From positions 62,001 to 126,000 of the forward strand of contig NZ_VSKK01000002.1 of NCBI RefSeq assembly GCF_008086205.1: 64,000 bases of DNA, read 5' to 3'. This DNA is from Bizionia myxarmorum. Lineage in GTDB: Bacteria > Bacteroidota > Bacteroidia > Flavobacteriales > Flavobacteriaceae. Below, piece by piece: positions 20,053 to 27,933 of the stretch (within the stretch, counting starts at the first letter, position 1; every line of letters begins with the position of its first letter). The position numbers were made by a program, and so were the translations under genes. The notes under the pieces were generated by a model. That model was not told the DNA's origin. It made no database searches and was given only the letters and a program-made list of their open reading frames with translations.

Positions 20053-20499
20053 AGGTGATTGGTATTTGTGTGTTTTTCTTTTGTAATTCAGCAATAAATG
20101 GTTCTAATTGATTTTCTAACGTTCTAAATTCTAAAATAACTTTTCTTTTATTTTGAAGTTTAAATTTCAGCGTGGTTTCTTCAGAATCTTTAGTAACAGT
20201 CATGGAAGCTATATTAATAATGGCTATGTGGCGTTTCCAACTTGTTAAAAACCATTCATTAATAAACCAAACTAGGCAAATAACAATCAACAGAACAAAT
20301 AGTCTAAACCAATTAATTTACTCGTTTTTTCAGTGTTTAAATAGTCGTTATAATATCCTATGGCTTTAAAAATGGCTAAAAGAAGAATGACGATGGGTGC
20401 AACTTTCCTCTTAATACAGTGTAGTGTGCTGTATTTCAAAATCACTTCAGAGTTTGAAATTTGCGCACCGTATTTAGTGAGTTGATAATCTGTAACCAT
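20039..20499 (-). pseudogene. Two-TM membrane protein gene, apparently frameshifted
   Basis: Two overlapping frames make one sensible protein. 20499-20287 gives 70 residues with one membrane segment (APIVILLLAIFKAIGYY) but ends in GLDYLFC. The frame 20290-20039 is open further upstream and there reads INWFRLFVLLIVICLVWFIN, a complete second membrane helix, followed by about 65 soluble residues. One extra A in the AAA of AGTAAATTAATT would join them into about 153 residues. It is either a real frameshift, a sequencing error, or two coupled genes (the ORFs overlap by 4 bp). It begins 4 bp after the SPFH stop. Confidence 0.6.
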
Positions 20500-20503
20500 A
20501 AAA

Positions 20504-21364
20504 TTACATGTTCAGAGTTCCAGCATTCACAATTGGTGAAGCATCTTTATCGCCGCATAAAACGACCATTAAATTACTTACCATGGCAGCTTTACGTTCG
20601 TCATCTAATTCTACAATGTTTTTTTTGCTCAATTCATTTAGCGCCATATCAACCATACTTACGGCACCTTCAACAATTTTATGTCTAGCAGCAACAATGG
20701 CGGTCGCTTGCTGACGTTTTAGCATAGCACTTGCAATTTCTTGAGCATAAGCCAAATAGCCAATTCTAGCTTCCAAAACTTCAATTCCAGCAATGGATAA
20801 ACGTTCGTCGATTTCTTTTTCTAAAGCTTCACTAACTTCATTTAAACTAGATCGTAACGTAATATCTTCATCTAAACCTTCATCGGCAAAATTGTCATAC
20901 GGGTACATGCTAGCTAATTTTCTAACAGCAGCATCGGTTTGCACGCGTACAAAATTTTCATAATTATCAACATCAAAAGCCGCCTTGTAAGTGTCTTTTA
21001 CGCGCCATACTAAAATGGTACTAATCATGACAGGGTTTCCCAGTTTGTCATTCACTTTAAGTCGTTCACTGTCAAAGTTGCTAGCTCGTAAAGAAATCTT
21101 GTTTTTGGTGTAAAAAGGGTTGGTCCAATAAAAGCCATTCTCTTTAATGGTACCTACATATTTTCCGAATAATAAAAGGATGCGAGATCCGTTTGGTTGC
21201 ACCATAATAAAGCCAGGAGCAATAATTAGAGCAATTACAATTAATGCTGAATAACCAGGGCTTTCCGTGATGATGGCTAATGCAATACTACCGATAAATA
21301 TTATTAAGAATACAAACAGCATGAGATAGCCGTTTGCTGGTACAATAATTTTTTCTTCTTTCAT
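20504..21364 (-). CDS. SPFH/Band-7 domain membrane protein
   Basis: 286 residues. Two N-terminal hydrophobic segments (LFVFLIIFIGSIALAII and SALIVIALIIAPGFIMV), then the SPFH domain from about residue 65 (LFGKYVGTIKENGFYWTNPFYTKNKISLR), the DAAVRKLASMYPYDN region and a coiled-coil flotillin-like segment (EIASAMLKRQQATAIVAARHKIVEGAV). Such proteins scaffold membrane microdomains or proteases. It is first in an operon with the 2-TM, DUF4177 and RHH genes. Confidence 0.9.
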   Translation of the reverse strand: MKEEKIIVPANGYLMLFVFLIIFIGSIALAIITESPGYSALIVIALIIAPGFIMVQPNGSRILLLFGKYVGTIKENGFYWTNPFYTKNKISLRASNFDSERLKVNDKLGNPVMISTILVWRVKDTYKAAFDVDNYENFVRVQTDAAVRKLASMYPYDNFADEGLDEDITLRSSLNEVSEALEKEIDERLSIAGIEVLEARIGYLAYAQEIASAMLKRQQATAIVAARHKIVEGAVSMVDMALNELSKKNIVELDDERKAAMVSNLMVVLCGDKDASPIVNAGTLNM

Positions 21365-21378
21365 GTTTGGTGATTTAG

Positions 21379-21401
21379 TATGATATTAATTTGATATCAT
21401 A
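21379..21401. promoter_or_regulatory. Palindromic operator candidate over the SPFH promoter
   Basis: A perfect 8-bp inverted repeat TATGATAT / ATATCATA with a 7-nt centre. It covers the predicted start point and touches the -7 box of the SPFH operon, a classic repressor position. The RHH protein of the same operon is the obvious candidate binder (inference). Confidence 0.5.
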
Positions 21402-21431
21402 AAGATATACATTAATTATTTACCATGCAAA
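21400..21431 (-). promoter_or_regulatory. Promoter of the SPFH operon
   Basis: On the minus strand: -33 TTTG (21428-21431), 20-nt spacer, -7 TATCTTTA (21400-21407), one mismatch to TAnnTTTG. The SPFH start codon lies 36 nt downstream. Confidence 0.6.
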
Positions 21432-21437
21432 TCATTT

Positions 21438-21454
21438 TTGGCACGAATATTGAA
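21438..21454 (+). promoter_or_regulatory. Sigma-54-like (-24/-12) promoter
   Basis: TTGGCACG, four bases, TTGAA: GG at 21440-21441 and the -12 position at 21452-21453, with exactly 10 nt between, as in the sigma-54 consensus TTGGCACGnnnnTTGCW. The one important mismatch is A in place of C in the -12 GC. It points away from the SPFH gene, toward a short segment that ends in a strong terminator and contains no gene. Confidence 0.5.
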
Positions 21455-21463
21455 TTAGAAATA

Positions 21464-21578
21464 ATGTTATTGTAACTTAACTTTAGTTAGTGTGTGGTTA
21501 CTCTAATTAAAAACAATAACATTTCATATTTTTGGTTGGTTAGTAAGAAAAGCACTCTTTTTAGAGTGCTTTTTTTTT
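21464..21578 (+). ncRNA. Candidate sigma-54-dependent small RNA
   Basis: From the start expected about 12 nt after the -12 element to the end of an intrinsic terminator (stem AAAGCACTCT / AGAGTGCTTT, loop TTTT, eight T). The length is about 115 nt, on the plus strand, with no plus-strand gene for 5.7 kb upstream. No convincing ORF lies inside. Terminator polarity (T8 on plus, TTTTC on minus) favours a plus-strand transcript, although it may also serve the minus-strand gene at 21605. Confidence 0.45.
21548..21578 (+). terminator. Strong intrinsic terminator, plus-oriented
   Basis: Perfect 10-bp stem 21549-21558 / 21563-21572 with a four-T loop and a run of T to 21578. On the minus strand it is followed by TTTTCTT, so weaker termination of the hydrolase gene is possible there. 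Confidence 0.85.
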
Positions 21579-21604
21579 ATGAAATATTGAAACTAATTAA
21601 TACT

Positions 21605-22531
21605 TTATTTTATGAATTTTACAAGTGCATCCATAAGTTCTGGAGGCAGAGTTCTAAAAGACTCATTATAAGATTTAGAGTTTTCAAGATCTCCACCCTC
21701 AATGATGAATAAAACATGATTCATATTAGTGATATTTACTAAAACACTATTTGGTAACGCTTTTTGAAGTTGTTCTGCCTCTTCAGTAGAAACTTGCAAG
21801 TCGTTAGTACCATTTATAATTAGAACGGGAATGGTTAAGGTTGAAATAGCCGCTGTCGGATTATACTGCATCCAGCTACCCATAAAATCTTGAGTGTCTA
21901 AACTAAAAATATTAGATAAGGCTTGTGGGAAATCTATGGTGGTTTTACCGGATTTTAAAACATCAAAAACCCGCTGCGCATCAGGCGCCAAACCAGGAGC
22001 AGTTTGTTCTATTTGTTCCAAAATAACCTGATCAATACTTTTGGCAGAACCTGCTAAAGATATAAATCCAGATACTTTCTCATTTGCTGCTAACATGCCT
22101 ACCAAACTTCCTTGACCATGACCTATAATATAAATAGCTTTATAAGTTGCTTGTTTTTCAAAGTAGTTAACCACATCATTGGCATCTTTAATGAAATCGT
22201 TAAAACTCATTCGGGCATTAACGCGTCCTTTTTTTATTTGCTTCACTATGCGCTTATCATACCTGAAAGAACTAATTCCATTATCGGCTAAACCATGAGC
22301 TAATTTTTTAAGATTATTATTTTTTTGGAAATTCTGATTTCCATTTCTATCTATTGGGCCATAATCGCCAATAATTATAGCTAGAATGTTTTTATTCGAT
22401 TCATTTGGTTCTAATAAAGAGCCATCCACGAATGGTGAAACTTCAATTTCTTTTTCTAAAGTTTTAGGCTGCTCTTGCGCCAAAGTGGGAAATGCTAAAC
22501 ATAAACACAAAATGGTATAATACAACTTCAT
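21605..22531 (-). CDS. Secreted alpha/beta-hydrolase-fold protein with altered nucleophile elbow
   Basis: 308 residues with a signal peptide ending LAFPTLAQ. Hydrolase-fold landmarks: AIIIGDYGPIDRNGN (oxyanion region as in acyl thioesterase-like secreted hydrolases), SSFRYDKR, YIIGHGQGSLVGML, PVLIINGTNDLQV (Asp) and MNHVLF (His). The usual GHSxGS reads GHGQGS, so the nucleophilic Ser is replaced by Gly. Either the protein is catalytically inactive or another residue acts. Single gene. Confidence 0.85.
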   Translation of the reverse strand: MKLYYTILCLCLAFPTLAQEQPKTLEKEIEVSPFVDGSLLEPNESNKNILAIIIGDYGPIDRNGNQNFQKNNNLKKLAHGLADNGISSFRYDKRIVKQIKKGRVNARMSFNDFIKDANDVVNYFEKQATYKAIYIIGHGQGSLVGMLAANEKVSGFISLAGSAKSIDQVILEQIEQTAPGLAPDAQRVFDVLKSGKTTIDFPQALSNIFSLDTQDFMGSWMQYNPTAAISTLTIPVLIINGTNDLQVSTEEAEQLQKALPNSVLVNITNMNHVLFIIEGGDLENSKSYNESFRTLPPELMDALVKFIK

Positions 22532-22733
22532 AGAAAATCGATTTTAATTAAGGTATTCTTACAACGTAAAGTTACGACTTTAAGGTATATATATGTGTGA
22601 ATTTTTAGTCGTCCCGATAATTTTAAAGTATGTTTTTAATCGGCTAAAGAGGTTGTTTGGTCGATAAATGTTAAAATATAACGTATTTCAACGAAAATAA
22701 AAGCGTTTAGTCGTTCGTAATGAATTTTAAATT
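22532..22733. other. AT-rich intergenic region
   Basis: Upstream of the minus-strand hydrolase gene. I see no gene and no clear terminator; a TAACTTTA sequence on the minus strand near 22580 is a weak -7 candidate for the hydrolase. Confidence 0.5.
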
Positions 22734-22741
22734 TACATTTG
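22734..22741 (+). promoter_or_regulatory. -7 box for a plus-strand transcript
   Basis: TACATTTG matches TAnnTTTG. The nearest -33-like sequence is TTAG at an unusual 23-nt spacing, so the promoter is only partly supported. Confidence 0.35.
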
Positions 22742-22747
22742 GATTGT

Positions 22748-22887
22748 ACTAAAAGACATACTTTTTAGTTCAATGGATTAATTAATTAATATTTGCATTA
22801 TGTCGTTGATACTGGTGATCCAAATTCTAAAAACATAATATAAAGCAAATAAGACGAAACCGAGGTTGAGGGACCTCGGTTTTTTTT
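22748..22887 (+). ncRNA. Candidate small RNA upstream of the alkB terminator
   Basis: About 140 nt on the plus strand between a -7 box and a strong intrinsic terminator. It starts with a hairpin (ACTAAAA / TTTTTAGT) and ends with AAACCGAGGT / ACCTCGGTTT plus T7. It has no plus-strand gene; only a 12-codon ORF (MSLILVIQILKT) is visible. The orientation rests on the U-tract, which is good on plus and poor on minus. Confidence 0.35.
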
Positions 22888-22888
22888 A
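22857..22888. terminator. Terminator at the 3' end of alkB
   Basis: A 10-bp stem 22857-22866 / 22873-22882 followed on the plus strand by a T-run that overlaps the alkB stop codon. It works best for plus-strand transcripts and may also act for alkB. Confidence 0.8.
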
Positions 22889-23485
22889 TGCAATTTTTCG
22901 AAATGTCAAATTAATTCGTTCACCTATATCTTTTTTAGTTTTTGGAATTTGATGAAGCCAATAGCGTTGCATTTCCCCACCCATAATTAATAAACTTCCC
23001 GATCCTAAAAGTATTTTATGGCTTTCTGCTTTTAAGCTGCGATGTTTAAAATGAAAATACCGCGGAGCACCTAAACTTAAAGTCGCAATGATAGGATTTT
23101 TTCCTAATTCCTTTTCATTATCAGCATGCCAGCCATTACTATCACTTCCAGATCTGTATCTGTTTAATAAAACGGTACTAAATTCCGTTTTTGCTACTTT
23201 TTCAATAGCATTTTTTATATCTTCCAATTCCTTTGTAAAAATTTTTGGTTGCATGGTAATATTGGAGTAGGAGTAACTTTTTTCATTATTAGCATATAAA
23301 GAAGTTAGTCGCGGCTGTAAATGTGTTTTGCCAAATAATGTAATATCATCTTGCTGCCAATTTATGCTTTCTTTTAAAATTTCAAATAAGTTATTGGCTT
23401 CATGAAGATTATAGAAATTGGGGAAATAGGTCAATTCCGCTTGGGGCAATTGAAATTCAGTTTTACCTGTTGAAAATAAGTCCAT
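22886..23485 (-). CDS. alkB: Alpha-ketoglutarate-dependent dioxygenase, AlkB-like
   Basis: 199 residues. 2OG-Fe(II) site: HxD in NGWHADNE, distal His in YWLHQIPKT, and RINLTFR with the Arg residues that bind 2-oxoglutarate. NRYRSGSDSNGW is the family's substrate-side signature. It repairs alkylated bases by oxidative demethylation. It is closest to the short ALKBH2/3-like bacterial group. Divergent from the VanX-like gene, 32 bp away. Confidence 0.93.
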   Translation of the reverse strand: MDLFSTGKTEFQLPQAELTYFPNFYNLHEANNLFEILKESINWQQDDITLFGKTHLQPRLTSLYANNEKSYSYSNITMQPKIFTKELEDIKNAIEKVAKTEFSTVLLNRYRSGSDSNGWHADNEKELGKNPIIATLSLGAPRYFHFKHRSLKAESHKILLGSGSLLIMGGEMQRYWLHQIPKTKKDIGERINLTFRKIA

Positions 23486-23517
23486 CCATTATTTTTCTCT
23501 AAATTAGTAGATTGATT

Positions 23518-24192
23518 ATGAAAAACAAAATACTTTTATTTTTATTGGCTGTAGTCAGTTTGGCCTTTACCCAAAAACAAATCTTACCAAACGGATTTGT
23601 ATACGTTAAAACAGTAGCTCCAAATATTGATGTGGAATTACGGTATTATTCTACTCATAATTTTGTTGGAGATACCATTATAGGTTATAAAGCTAATACG
23701 CTAATCGTGACAAAGCCAACTGCAGAAGCCTTGAAAAAAGTTCAAGATGAACTAGCTGATCAAAACCTATGTCTGCGTGTTTATGATGCTTACAGACCGC
23801 AACGCGCCGTTAATCATTTTATAACTTGGGCTAAAGATTTGGATGATAAACGCATGAAAGACGAATTTTATCCAGAAGTAGAAAAGCGCCATTTATTTAG
23901 AGACGGTTATATTGCCTCGCGTTCAGGACACAGTCGCGGGAGCACAGTAGATTTAACGATTATTGATGCCAATACTATGGAACCTCTAGATATGGGAAGT
24001 CCGTTTGACTTTTTTGGCGAAGCGTCTTGGATTGCGCATCAAGATTTAACGGAATTACAAAAGAAAAATCGGCAGTTACTGCAATCCATTATGCAAAAAC
24101 ACGGATTCAGAAACTATCCAAAAGAATGGTGGCATTTTACCTTACGTGGCGAACCTTTTCCAAATACTTTTTTTGATTTTGTAGTCCAATAG
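23518..24192 (+). CDS. D-alanyl-D-alanine dipeptidase (VanX/DdpX family, M15D)
   Basis: 224 residues from ATG 23518 (a TTG two codons earlier is also in frame). Signal peptide MKNKILLFLLAVVSLAFTQ. Zinc site: SGHSRGSTVDLTI (His and Asp ligands) and KEWWHF (catalytic Glu, His ligand); substrate Arg in YDAYRPQRAV. It hydrolyses D-Ala-D-Ala from peptidoglycan turnover in the periplasm. No vancomycin-resistance genes (vanH/vanA) are adjacent, so a nutritional or recycling role is more likely. Confidence 0.93.
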   Translation: MKNKILLFLLAVVSLAFTQKQILPNGFVYVKTVAPNIDVELRYYSTHNFVGDTIIGYKANTLIVTKPTAEALKKVQDELADQNLCLRVYDAYRPQRAVNHFITWAKDLDDKRMKDEFYPEVEKRHLFRDGYIASRSGHSRGSTVDLTIIDANTMEPLDMGSPFDFFGEASWIAHQDLTELQKKNRQLLQSIMQKHGFRNYPKEWWHFTLRGEPFPNTFFDFVVQ

Positions 24193-24206
24193 ATTTTTCC
24201 GAAATA

Positions 24207-24560
24207 TTACAAATACATATATGCCCAATACATCAATCCAAATTGAAGAGGAATGCGGAATACCAAAAGCCATTTAGGAAATCCTGCCGATGCTTTTTGG
24301 CTTGATAACATATGGAAATGTACTAATAAGAACACGGCTAGCATGGCCATAACTCCATAAACTGCGAAGTCTCTTGTCTGCGGAAAACAAAGTGCAATTC
24401 CGAATCCTATTTCTGCTAAACCACTTACATATACCAAAGCTTTATGGTTTGGCAAATAACGCGGCATGATGCGCATATACATTTTAGGTTTTATAAAGTG
24501 AATAATTCCAGCCAACACATACATACCAGCCATTAGGTATAAATGCCACGGATTATTCAT
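24207..24560 (-). CDS. DoxX-like membrane protein
   Basis: 117 residues from ATG 24560; an upstream frame start at 24587 lies inside the preceding gene. Four hydrophobic helices with GMYVLAGIIHFIKPKMY and VSGLAEIGFGIALCFP, the DoxX/MauE-type pattern. Function unknown. It overlaps the 3' end of the upstream gene by 8 bp, so the two are translationally coupled. The 3' end converges on the VanX-like gene with 14 bp between. Confidence 0.82.
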   Translation of the reverse strand: MNNPWHLYLMAGMYVLAGIIHFIKPKMYMRIMPRYLPNHKALVYVSGLAEIGFGIALCFPQTRDFAVYGVMAMLAVFLLVHFHMLSSQKASAGFPKWLLVFRIPLQFGLMYWAYMYL

Positions 24561-25527
24561 TTTTATAAATTTTATAGGTAAAGCCAATTCCGTAATTATT
24601 CAAATCTTTTTTTAGCAAACCAGATTCAATATTACCTTGCTTAAATTGCACCCAATTATTGCCATTTATAAAAACGCGTTTTATATAGGTATTATGCGTT
24701 TTTAGGTCATCTGTAAAAGGTAATAAAGGTCTAAAACTTGTTGGAATTCTGACGGTGCCTTCAGGTCCTTTTAATTCTTTGTATTTCTTATTAGCAAGTA
24801 GTTTTCCAACTTTATCGGTATAACCTAATACCTGAATAGAAACAAAAAAACCGTTTTCTGGAATGCTAATATTATAATCCTTAACATGTAAATTATAAAC
24901 ATCGCCTCCTTTTTCAGTAGCTTGAAAAACGATGTTTTCATAAGTCAATGGTTTACCCGGAATCCCATTGTCATTTCTATAAAATTTCACTTTAAATAAA
25001 GTTGAAAACGGCTTTTTTTCTGCGTTTTTTCGGTTGCGTTTTTCCCAGTCTTTAGATTCTAATGTAATAGGGAAATGAATGGTACTTAATTTTGTTAAGC
25101 CAGGTTCTGGATCATTGAAGAATACAGCAATTTCAGATTCTATAGTTGGTAACCAACAGGAATAATAGTCGTCATCTAAATAAGGTTTTAAAGTTTCTTC
25201 TTTAAATTTCCTGCCTTCAGCTATTAAAATAACTTCATCTAATTGGCTAACTTCTTCATCTAGAAGAATAATTTTCCCCAAACCAATAGTAGCAATCGTT
25301 TTATTTTGATACCCTAATGCGGATACAAAAAGCGTATCAATTCCTGGGTATATTTTTTCCGAAAAAATAAAAAGACCTTCATCATCTGCAAATAAACCTT
25401 GACCATCGCCAAATGAAACCGTAGCGTAAGAAATAGGTGTTTTAGATTTACTATCCTGAATGCTTATTTGAGCTACTCCTAAATGTGTAAAATAAAAGAA
25501 AATCAGAAGAATTAAAGGTTTGTGCAT
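24553..25527 (-). CDS. Secreted protein with carboxypeptidase-like regulatory domain
   Basis: 324 residues, signal peptide ending HLGVAQ. Residues 20-100 form a CarboxypepD_reg-like beta-sandwich (SIQDSKSKTPISYATVSFG...EGLFIFSEK...LFVSALGYQ...LDEEVSQLDEVIL), as found at the N-terminus of SusC-like proteins. The rest is beta-rich without a recognised domain. It is probably surface or periplasmic; role unknown. Confidence 0.78.
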   Translation of the reverse strand: MHKPLILLIFFYFTHLGVAQISIQDSKSKTPISYATVSFGDGQGLFADDEGLFIFSEKIYPGIDTLFVSALGYQNKTIATIGLGKIILLDEEVSQLDEVILIAEGRKFKEETLKPYLDDDYYSCWLPTIESEIAVFFNDPEPGLTKLSTIHFPITLESKDWEKRNRKNAEKKPFSTLFKVKFYRNDNGIPGKPLTYENIVFQATEKGGDVYNLHVKDYNISIPENGFFVSIQVLGYTDKVGKLLANKKYKELKGPEGTVRIPTSFRPLLPFTDDLKTHNTYIKRVFINGNNWVQFKQGNIESGLLKKDLNNYGIGFTYKIYKNE

Positions 25528-25615
25528 CTGTATTTTAAAATATTAAGAATTAAAGATACAAGGTATAAAATTGCAGCCTAAACTAAAAGTATGGCTTTTG
25601 CTTTCAATGCTATCA

Positions 25616-26857
25616 TTAATACCAACGTTTCTTTTTCTTTTTTGAAGCCTCACTTTTTCTACCTTTTTTGTGTTTACTTGTTGCCTGGGTAGATTTATGC
25701 GTAGTAGCCTTTTCTTTTGGATCCAAAGGATAGGGATGAAGTTCGTCTACTGGAATTTCTATTTGAAGAAGTTGCTGAATAGAGGTCACGTAATTTTTTT
25801 CATCGGCTCCACAAAAGGAGTAAGCCATTCCAGAACTTCCTGCACGACCTGTGCGACCAATACGGTGAATATAGGTTTCGGGAACATTCGGTAAATCAAA
25901 ATTTATAACCGCATCCAACTCATTTATATCAATTCCACGAGCCGCTACATCGGTTGCAATTAAAATATTTACCAAACCATTTTTGAATTTTTTAAGCGCT
26001 TCTTGTCTATCAGTTTGCGTTTTATCACCATGAATGGTTTCAACATCATAACCGTTTTTCTTCAAGGTTTCTTCCAATTTATCAACGCCAAATTTAGTAC
26101 GTCTGAAAATTAAAATACTCCCTTTTATATTGTTGCGTAACAAATGCAAGCACAATTCCATTTTGCTGCGTTTTGGCACATAGTATAAAATTTGTCCAAT
26201 GCTTTTAGCCGCGAAGGGCGAGGTAGTAATTTCAATTCTAATAGGCGATTTTAAGATGGTATTCGCCAATTGTTCTACTTTAAAAGGCATGGTAGCCGAG
26301 AATAGCAAAATCTGCTTTCCGTCTGGGCATAAATTAGAAATATGTTTAACATCGTCAATGAAACCCATATCTAACATTAAATCCGCTTCATCTAAAACTA
26401 GAATTTCCACTTCTTCTAGATTAACAATACCTTGCTTTTCCAAATCTATTAAACGACCTGGCGTTGCAATTAAAATATCTACACCTTTAGTCAACACATC
26501 TACTTGTGGTTTCTCTGAAATTCCACCAAAAATAACCGTTGTGCGTAAATTGGTATGTCTTGCGTAGGCTTTAAAGTTATTTCCAATTTGCAACGCTAAT
26601 TCACGAGTTGGACTTACTATTAAAGCTTTTATCATTTTTCCACCGCGAGGAGCTTCTGGATTTTCAGATAATAATTGTAAGATTGGAAGCGCAAAAGCTG
26701 CCGTTTTTCCAGTTCCTGTTTGTGCAGATGTAATGACGTCTTTTTTGGCTAGAACTTGCGGAATGGTTTTCAGTTGCACCTCTGTTGGTTTCGTGTAACC
26801 TTGTTCTTCAATAGCTTTTAAAAGCGGATCAATTAATTGTAAGTCTTTAAATGACAT
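25616..26857 (-). CDS. DEAD-box ATP-dependent RNA helicase (RhlE-like)
   Basis: 413 residues with all core motifs in order: Q motif GYTKPTEVQ, I AQTGTGKTAA, Ia PTRELA, GG/TPGR, II LDEADLMLD (DEAD), III SATMP, then IV-VI including ATDVAARGID and HRIGRTGRAG. The basic tail (KHKKGRKSEASKKKKKRW) probably binds RNA. A -7 box lies 18-25 nt upstream (26875-26882). Likely role in ribosome assembly or RNA decay. Confidence 0.95.
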   Translation of the reverse strand: MSFKDLQLIDPLLKAIEEQGYTKPTEVQLKTIPQVLAKKDVITSAQTGTGKTAAFALPILQLLSENPEAPRGGKMIKALIVSPTRELALQIGNNFKAYARHTNLRTTVIFGGISEKPQVDVLTKGVDILIATPGRLIDLEKQGIVNLEEVEILVLDEADLMLDMGFIDDVKHISNLCPDGKQILLFSATMPFKVEQLANTILKSPIRIEITTSPFAAKSIGQILYYVPKRSKMELCLHLLRNNIKGSILIFRRTKFGVDKLEETLKKNGYDVETIHGDKTQTDRQEALKKFKNGLVNILIATDVAARGIDINELDAVINFDLPNVPETYIHRIGRTGRAGSSGMAYSFCGADEKNYVTSIQQLLQIEIPVDELHPYPLDPKEKATTHKSTQATSKHKKGRKSEASKKKKKRWY

Positions 26858-26874
26858 GTTTGGTGTATTTGCTA

Positions 26875-26882
26875 CAAAGATA
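26875..26882 (-). promoter_or_regulatory. -7 box of the DEAD-box helicase gene
   Basis: Minus strand TATCTTTG, 17 nt from the start codon, giving a very short leader. No convincing -33. Confidence 0.45.
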
Positions 26883-26988
26883 CAGGAAAAGTTTGTTTTG
26901 ATAGGTGTATTCTTAAGTAAGCCCTTGGTATATGTTGAGAGCAGTGTTTGATTTTAATAAAAACTTATATTTTTAATAAAGTATAAAC

Positions 26989-27024
26989 ATAAAAAAAGCG
27001 GCTTGAAACTAGTTTCAAGCCGCT
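26989..27024 (-). terminator. Terminator of the DJ-1-like lipoprotein gene
   Basis: A perfect 13-bp stem (AGCGGCTTGAAAC and its complement, loop TA) followed on the minus strand by seven T. It is 33 bp after the stop at 27057. Confidence 0.92.
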
Positions 27025-27056
27025 GCTATTAAAATACCTTTTTGGTAAATACAATC

Positions 27057-27857
27057 TTACTTAATTTTCTCTAATAATATTTCGGCAACCAATTCTGACG
27101 ATGCTGGATTTTGACCTGTAATAAGTAAACCATCTTCAATAGCATACGGATTCCAATCGGCTTTGCTAGAATAGATACCGCCATTTTCTTTCAACATATC
27201 TTCAACTAAAAAAGGAACTATTTTTGTTAATTGCACCGCTTCTTCTTCAGAGTTTGAAAACCCAGTCACTTTTTTCCCTTTAACTAGAGGAGAGCCATCG
27301 CTGTTTTTAGTGTGTTTAAAAATAGCTGGCGCATGGCAAACTGCCGCTACCGTTTTGTTGTTTTTATAAAAAGCTTCAATTAAAGCTATAGAGTATTTAT
27401 CTTCCGCTAAATCCCATAATGGTCCGTGTCCGCCTGGATAAAATACCGCATCGTAATCGGCTTGGTCTATTGTGCTTAATTGCTTCGTGTTTGCTAACAA
27501 ATCTTGTGTTTCTGTATCTTTATAATATCGAGTGGTTGGTGGCGTTTGTGCATCTGGCGTTGTGCTTTTAGGGTCAATTGGCGGTTGTCCACCTTTTGGT
27601 GAAGCTAAAGTAATATGAACGCCTTTATCTTTTAATAAGTAATATGGTGCAGCAAATTCTTCTACCCAAAAACCAGTTTTTTCACCTGTGTTTCCTAAAT
27701 CTTCGTGACTTGTTAATACAAATAATACATTTTTCATTTTCGTGTTTTTTATGGAGTTAATATTCGTGCCTTGGCCTACAGAATTCTGTTCTTTGCTTTT
27801 ATTGGCGCAAGAAGAAAATAAAATTAAACTAAAAACGAATACGATTGATCTAATCAT
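27057..27857 (-). CDS. DJ-1/PfpI-family lipoprotein (type 1 glutamine amidotransferase-like)
   Basis: 266 residues; lipobox FSSC at residues 13-16, so exported and lipid-anchored. The fold matches Hsp31-like DJ-1/PfpI proteins: TSHEDLGNTGEKTGFWVEEFAAPYY, YDAVFYPGGHGPLWDL and the nucleophile elbow AAVCHAPA (Cys). Catalytic triad residues appear intact. Family activities include glyoxalase III and chaperone; the extracytoplasmic location is less common. The Crp/Fnr regulator gene lies 76 bp upstream on the same strand. Confidence 0.88.
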   Translation of the reverse strand: MIRSIVFVFSLILFSSCANKSKEQNSVGQGTNINSIKNTKMKNVLFVLTSHEDLGNTGEKTGFWVEEFAAPYYLLKDKGVHITLASPKGGQPPIDPKSTTPDAQTPPTTRYYKDTETQDLLANTKQLSTIDQADYDAVFYPGGHGPLWDLAEDKYSIALIEAFYKNNKTVAAVCHAPAIFKHTKNSDGSPLVKGKKVTGFSNSEEEAVQLTKIVPFLVEDMLKENGGIYSSKADWNPYAIEDGLLITGQNPASSELVAEILLEKIK

Positions 27858-27933
27858 TTAAAAATCAGTTTGTTTGTTGAATACAAAGTTACAATGATAT
27901 AATAGATTAAAAATTGATGTAGGGTAAGAAAAT

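Noticed and set aside
23518-24192. Vancomycin resistance locus
   Set aside because: A VanX-like gene alone, without vanH/vanA ligase genes or a VanRS pair, does not support resistance.
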